A DNA stretch of 8,413 nt from Acidobacteriota bacterium (GTDB taxonomy: Bacteria > Acidobacteriota > Blastocatellia > Pyrinomonadales > Pyrinomonadaceae). The stretch is taken from positions 1 through 8,413 of the forward strand of contig JAEZIT010000131.1 of assembly GCA_023436495.1 (NCBI GenBank), written 5' to 3'. Positions within the stretch are counted from its first letter, which is position 1; each line of letters opens with the position of its first letter. The position numbers were made by a program, and so were the translations under genes. This document shows, one piece after another, positions 5,957 through 8,413 of this stretch. The notes beneath the pieces are model-generated. The model worked only from the letters and a program-made list of their open reading frames with translations. It did not search any database and was not told the origin of the DNA.

Positions 5957-6814
5957 ATGAACTGGCTTGAAAACGGAGACGTCCTCGCATCGATCGGCGA
6001 CTTTCTTGCGGAAGACATCGGCCGCGGCGACATTACGACACAGGCGACGGTAAAGGAAGAAGTTCGCGGAAGAGGCCGTTTTCTTGCGAAGGAACCCTTG
6101 GTGATCTGCGGGCTCGAGGTCGCCGAAGCCGTGTTCTTTCACCTCGATTCGGAAAGCTCCGAGATCGAAACGACCCATAACGAAGGCGACGAGGTCGCTG
6201 AAGGTACGGTATTCGCAACCCTTCAGGGCTATGCCGATACGCTGCTGACCGGCGAGCGCGTGGCTCTGAACCTCCTTCAGCGGATGTCCGGTATCGCGAC
6301 GCTGACGCGGCAATTCGTCCGCGCCGTCGAAGGCACCAATGCCGCCATTGTCGACACGCGAAAGACCACGCCCGGCCTCCGGATACTCGAAAAATACGCC
6401 GTGACCATCGGCGGCGGTAAAAATCACCGGATGGGCCTGGACGACGGCGTGCTGATAAAGGACAACCACATCGCCCTCGCCGGCGGCATTACCGAAGCCG
6501 TGATGTCGGCGAAACAAACGGTCGGGCACCTCCACAAGATCGAGGTCGAAGTGACCAACTGGGCACAGCTTCGCGAAGCGATCGAAGCCGGCGCGGACAT
6601 CATCATGCTCGACAATCAGACGCCGGAAGAGGCCGCAAAGCTCGTGAAAATGTCGCGTGATATGAACCCTTCCGTGCTGATCGAGGCTTCGGGCGGGATG
6701 GAGCTCGACCGCGTCCGCTCGTTTGCTGAAGCCGGCGTGGACCTTATCTCCGTCGGCCGCCTGACACATTCGGCACGCGCCGTCGATATTTCCTTTAAGA
6801 TACAGACTCTCTAG
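5957..6814 (+). CDS. nadC: Nicotinate-nucleotide pyrophosphorylase, carboxylating (quinolinate phosphoribosyltransferase)
   Basis: NadC converts quinolinate and PRPP to nicotinate mononucleotide, CO2 and pyrophosphate, the entry to NAD in the de novo pathway. With the ATG start it has 285 residues, the usual length. Motifs numbered from this ATG: EDIGRGDIT (19-27), RVALNLLQRMSGIAT (101-115), DTRKTTPGLR (133-142) with the PRPP/quinolinate-binding basic residues, GGGKNHRMGL (152-161), IKDNH (167-171), EVEV (196-199), LDN (218-220), EASGG (243-247) and SVGRLTHS (265-272). ATG 5957 lies 4 nt after the valS stop and has a weak GGA 7 nt upstream. A TTG at 5945 would add four residues and overlap valS by 8 nt, but is less likely. 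Close spacing suggests translation coupled to valS. The 3' end overlaps the convergent protease gene by 20 bp. I see no nadA or nadB in the window, so the rest of the pathway must lie elsewhere. Confidence 0.96.
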   Translation: MNWLENGDVLASIGDFLAEDIGRGDITTQATVKEEVRGRGRFLAKEPLVICGLEVAEAVFFHLDSESSEIETTHNEGDEVAEGTVFATLQGYADTLLTGERVALNLLQRMSGIATLTRQFVRAVEGTNAAIVDTRKTTPGLRILEKYAVTIGGGKNHRMGLDDGVLIKDNHIALAGGITEAVMSAKQTVGHLHKIEVEVTNWAQLREAIEAGADIIMLDNQTPEEAAKLVKMSRDMNPSVLIEASGGMELDRVRSFAEAGVDLISVGRLTHSARAVDISFKIQTL

Positions 6815-7742
6815 TATTTACGCGGTCGAATTCCGGCCCGGACATCGCCAGAAGTTCGGCATCCGCCTTCGTCCACGGAATAAAATGTATCGCCGCGATC
6901 GATGCCGCGATCGCTATGGTACACGCTATCCCGCCTTCGATGCCGTAATCGCCGCCGGTCAGCCAAACCGGCCCGGCGTCGGCCTCGCGAAACAGCGGTT
7001 CGCGAACGATCTCGGTCAATCCGCTGACCTCGATCCCAAAGACCGAACCCTGCATCCAATTCCACACAAAATGAAGCGCGAACGGGAACCACAGGTCGCG
7101 GGTCTTCAAATACGCGACCCCGAACCATACGCCCGCAAGCACGGTATTGGCCGTCGATATTATCCCCGCGTTCGGATTCCCTAAATGCACCACGCCGAAG
7201 AAGGCGGACGTCATCGCGATCGCAAACCACGCCAGCCCCGCGCGTGAGAACGTCTGCAGAATGTAGCCCCGAAACAGAGCTTCTTCGAACGCGGCCGCCG
7301 CGGCGAATATCACCAGCGACCTGACGGCAGTGTCCGCGATCGCCGCCGCCGGTGCAGAATTCATCTTAAGCCGGAAATTACCGCCGATAAAAGCGATCGC
7401 GACCGCCAGCGTTATCGTCGCCCCGCCGATCAGCAGTCCAAGCACGAGATTTTGCGCCCATCCAGAAGTGAACGACGCTCCCAACGCCCGAAACGGCAGG
7501 CCCTCGAAAAACCTTCCCGCCAGCCACCCGACCGCCAGCGCCGCCGCCAGCGACAGAATGCTGCTGACCAACAAGAATACGCCCGAACCGCCGGCGAATT
7601 CGGCATTCAGCGCCGCCGAAATGCCCTGCATCACGACCGACAGCACCAGGCTGGCGAAAATGAACATCAGCAGGAACATCGCGAACCGCCAGCCGCTACG
7701 CAGCCTGCCGCTATTGTTATAGAACGCCGCGTGTAACGTCAT
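6795..7742 (-). CDS. CPBP family intramembrane metalloprotease (CAAX protease/bacteriocin-processing type)
   Basis: A polytopic inner-membrane protein of 315 residues from the preferred ATG. It carries the three signature motifs of the CPBP (Abi/Rce1-like) family: FEEALFRG with Glu153, Glu154 and Arg158, then FFGVVHL with His186, then ALHFVWNW with His224 and Asn228. These would form the metal-type active site within the membrane. Hydrophobic segments lie at about 20-44, 55-75, 94-120, 141-152, 170-190, 198-212 and 270-288. Substrates of bacterial members are mostly unknown; some process peptides or act in bacteriocin self-protection, but nothing nearby suggests a peptide partner. Start choice: ATG 7742 lies 10 nt downstream of an extended -10, TGTTAAACT. 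An upstream in-frame ATG at 7790 would add 16 residues and has a possible AGGA 11 nt before it, but the added codons look non-coding and contain the promoter. It is divergent from the kinase gene and convergent with nadC. Confidence 0.9.
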   Translation of the reverse strand: MTLHAAFYNNSGRLRSGWRFAMFLLMFIFASLVLSVVMQGISAALNAEFAGGSGVFLLVSSILSLAAALAVGWLAGRFFEGLPFRALGASFTSGWAQNLVLGLLIGGATITLAVAIAFIGGNFRLKMNSAPAAAIADTAVRSLVIFAAAAAFEEALFRGYILQTFSRAGLAWFAIAMTSAFFGVVHLGNPNAGIISTANTVLAGVWFGVAYLKTRDLWFPFALHFVWNWMQGSVFGIEVSGLTEIVREPLFREADAGPVWLTGGDYGIEGGIACTIAIAASIAAIHFIPWTKADAELLAMSGPEFDRVNTRESVS

Positions 7743-7751
7743 AAATTGTTC

Positions 7752-7762
7752 GAGTTTAACAC
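7752..7762 (-). promoter_or_regulatory. Extended -10 promoter for the CPBP protease gene
   Basis: Read on the minus strand, GTGTTAAACTC contains an extended -10 (TG, one base, TAAACT) ending 10 nt before ATG 7742, so the transcript leader would be only about 4 nt. No Shine-Dalgarno lies between. It is an almost exact (10 of 11) inverted copy of the 11-mer at 7806-7816. No -35 was recognised. Confidence 0.5.
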
Positions 7763-7805
7763 GATTTACGGGCCGCGCCGGCACGGACATGATAATCGTG
7801 TTCCT

Positions 7806-7816
7806 GTGCTAAACTC
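7806..7816 (+). promoter_or_regulatory. Extended -10 promoter for the NtrY-like kinase gene, probably leaderless
   Basis: GTGCTAAACTC contains an extended -10 (TG, one base, TAAACT at 7810-7815). The ATG at 7823 follows after 7 nt, the spacing expected when transcription starts at the start codon. The seven bases between (CTCCTTG) resemble an anti-Shine-Dalgarno rather than a ribosome-binding site. No -35 was recognised at 17-bp spacing. Confidence 0.5.
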
Positions 7817-7822
7817 TCCTTG

Positions 7823-8413
7823 ATGGAAACCCCGCAGCCGCCCAAGTCCCGTCGCCGAATGCCGTGGATACTCGGCGGCATCGTGCTGCTGCTGCTGACG
7901 CTTCTCGTCCTGCTGCAATCGTCGAACGTCTGGAAAAATCTGTCGGTCGATACGGCCAGCGACACGCTGCTGCTGTACGCCCTGTCGTCGCTGAATTTCA
8001 TCGCGTTCGTCATTTTCGGATTCATCTTTCTCCGCAGCATCATCAAGCTCGCCCGCGAACGCCGTTCGTTCCAGCTCGGGTCCAAGATCAAGACCCGTCT
8101 GCTCATCTATTTCTTCGCCATCAGCGTGCTGCCGATCATCGCGATGGCGCTCTTTTCGTACCTGTTCCTGAACCGTGCGCTCGAACGCTGGTTCACGCAA
8201 ATTCCCGAAGACGTCGTCCGCGAAGCACGCGAGGTCCAGACGCGTTCCGCCACCGAACAATTCGAACGCCTGCAGAACGCCGCGAAAATGCTCGCCCTGA
8301 CGCTCGACGGCCAGGTTATTTCCGAGGCCGAACTCAACCGGCTCGCCGAAGCCGGCAATCTGACGCGGGTCGAGATTTTGTCCAAAGACAACCGCCTGCT
8401 TGCTTCGAGCCGC
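7823..8413 (+). CDS. NtrY-like sensor histidine kinase, N-terminal membrane part (3' end outside window)
   Basis: An ATG-started frame stays open for 197 codons to the right edge. The visible part begins with a basic cytosolic head (KSRRR). Hydrophobic segments follow at about 14-32, 48-70 and 93-117. Between the second and third lies a cytosolic loop with SKIKTRL (87-93). After the third segment comes SYLFLNRALERWF (112-124), then a predicted helical, charged stretch (126-160) and the start of a mixed alpha/beta region. The TRL-hydrophobic-LP-FSYLFLN...WF pattern is that of the NtrY family, whose full members add a periplasmic sensor, a further membrane helix, HAMP, PAS, HisKA and HATPase domains and signal to NtrX-type regulators. 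None of these downstream domains is in view, so kinase activity is inferred from the N-terminus alone. Codon use is strongly GC3-rich, which explains the many antisense open frames here. It is transcribed divergently from the protease gene. Confidence 0.78.
   Translation, partial: METPQPPKSRRRMPWILGGIVLLLLTLLVLLQSSNVWKNLSVDTASDTLLLYALSSLNFIAFVIFGFIFLRSIIKLARERRSFQLGSKIKTRLLIYFFAISVLPIIAMALFSYLFLNRALERWFTQIPEDVVREAREVQTRSATEQFERLQNAAKMLALTLDGQVISEAELNRLAEAGNLTRVEILSKDNRLLASSR

Noticed and set aside
5819..6769. A 316-codon minus-strand open frame across the valS end and nadC
   Set aside because: It is a codon-bias shadow: antisense to two certain genes, crossing their junction, with no motifs.
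7743..7790. N-terminal extension of the protease gene to ATG 7790
   Set aside because: The 16 extra codons are AT-rich in their second half, contain the extended -10 promoter, and precede the sequence MTLHAAFYNNSG, which reads like a normal N-terminus. An AGGA at 11-nt spacing keeps the alternative possible.
7816..7821. AAGGAG on the minus strand as Shine-Dalgarno for the protease gene
   Set aside because: It lies 25 nt from ATG 7790 and farther from ATG 7742, too far to act. On the plus strand it reads CTCCTT, which is not a ribosome-binding site.
7756..8391. Several minus-strand open frames (ending near 8106, 8260 and 8391)
   Set aside because: The plus strand carries one uninterrupted frame from ATG 7823 with three membrane segments and NtrY-like motifs. 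The minus frames are charged low-complexity shadows.

Overview
The window is an ordinary-looking stretch of bacterial chromosome at moderately high GC, densely packed with intact core genes. I see no insertion sequence, prophage, CRISPR array, tRNA or rRNA, and no sign of recent transfer. The gene set fits an Acidobacteriota-type Gram-negative, possibly of the Blastocatellia/Pyrinomonadaceae kind: an FtsZ with a short linker, a receiver protein with a long acidic tail of the type seen in Acidobacteria and Myxococcota, an NtrY-like kinase with a KIKTRL segment, and a CPBP protease. This placement is inference from protein style, with modest confidence.

Layout. Positions 1-659 hold the C-terminal part of ftsZ (cell division), closed by a strong intrinsic terminator. 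pdxA (742-1755, vitamin B6 synthesis) follows. A GTG-started gene with a clear Shine-Dalgarno (1872-3155) encodes an atypical receiver domain joined by a very acidic linker to a conserved-looking C-terminal helical segment, and it ends at a second strong terminator. Then come valS (3250-5952, valyl-tRNA synthetase) and nadC (5957-6814, NAD synthesis), only 4 nt apart and probably co-transcribed. nadC meets a convergent gene for a CPBP-family membrane protease (minus strand, 6795-7742) with a 20-bp overlap of their 3' ends. Divergent from the protease, and running off the right edge, is the N-terminal membrane part of an NtrY-like sensor histidine kinase (7823-8413).

How the genes relate. The left and middle genes are housekeeping (division, PLP, translation, NAD) and are not one pathway. 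Two terminators split them into at least three transcription units. Several genes (pdxA, valS, the protease and the kinase) lack a convincing Shine-Dalgarno. Instead they have a -10-like hexamer close to the start codon, which suggests short-leader or leaderless transcripts. The protease/kinase divergent region carries the same 11-mer (10 of 11 identical) in opposite orientations, placed as two extended -10 promoters.

I found no convincing undescribed system. The best leads are the atypical receiver protein, the shared promoter architecture, and the substitutions in ValRS at the KMSKS loop and a zinc-cysteine position.
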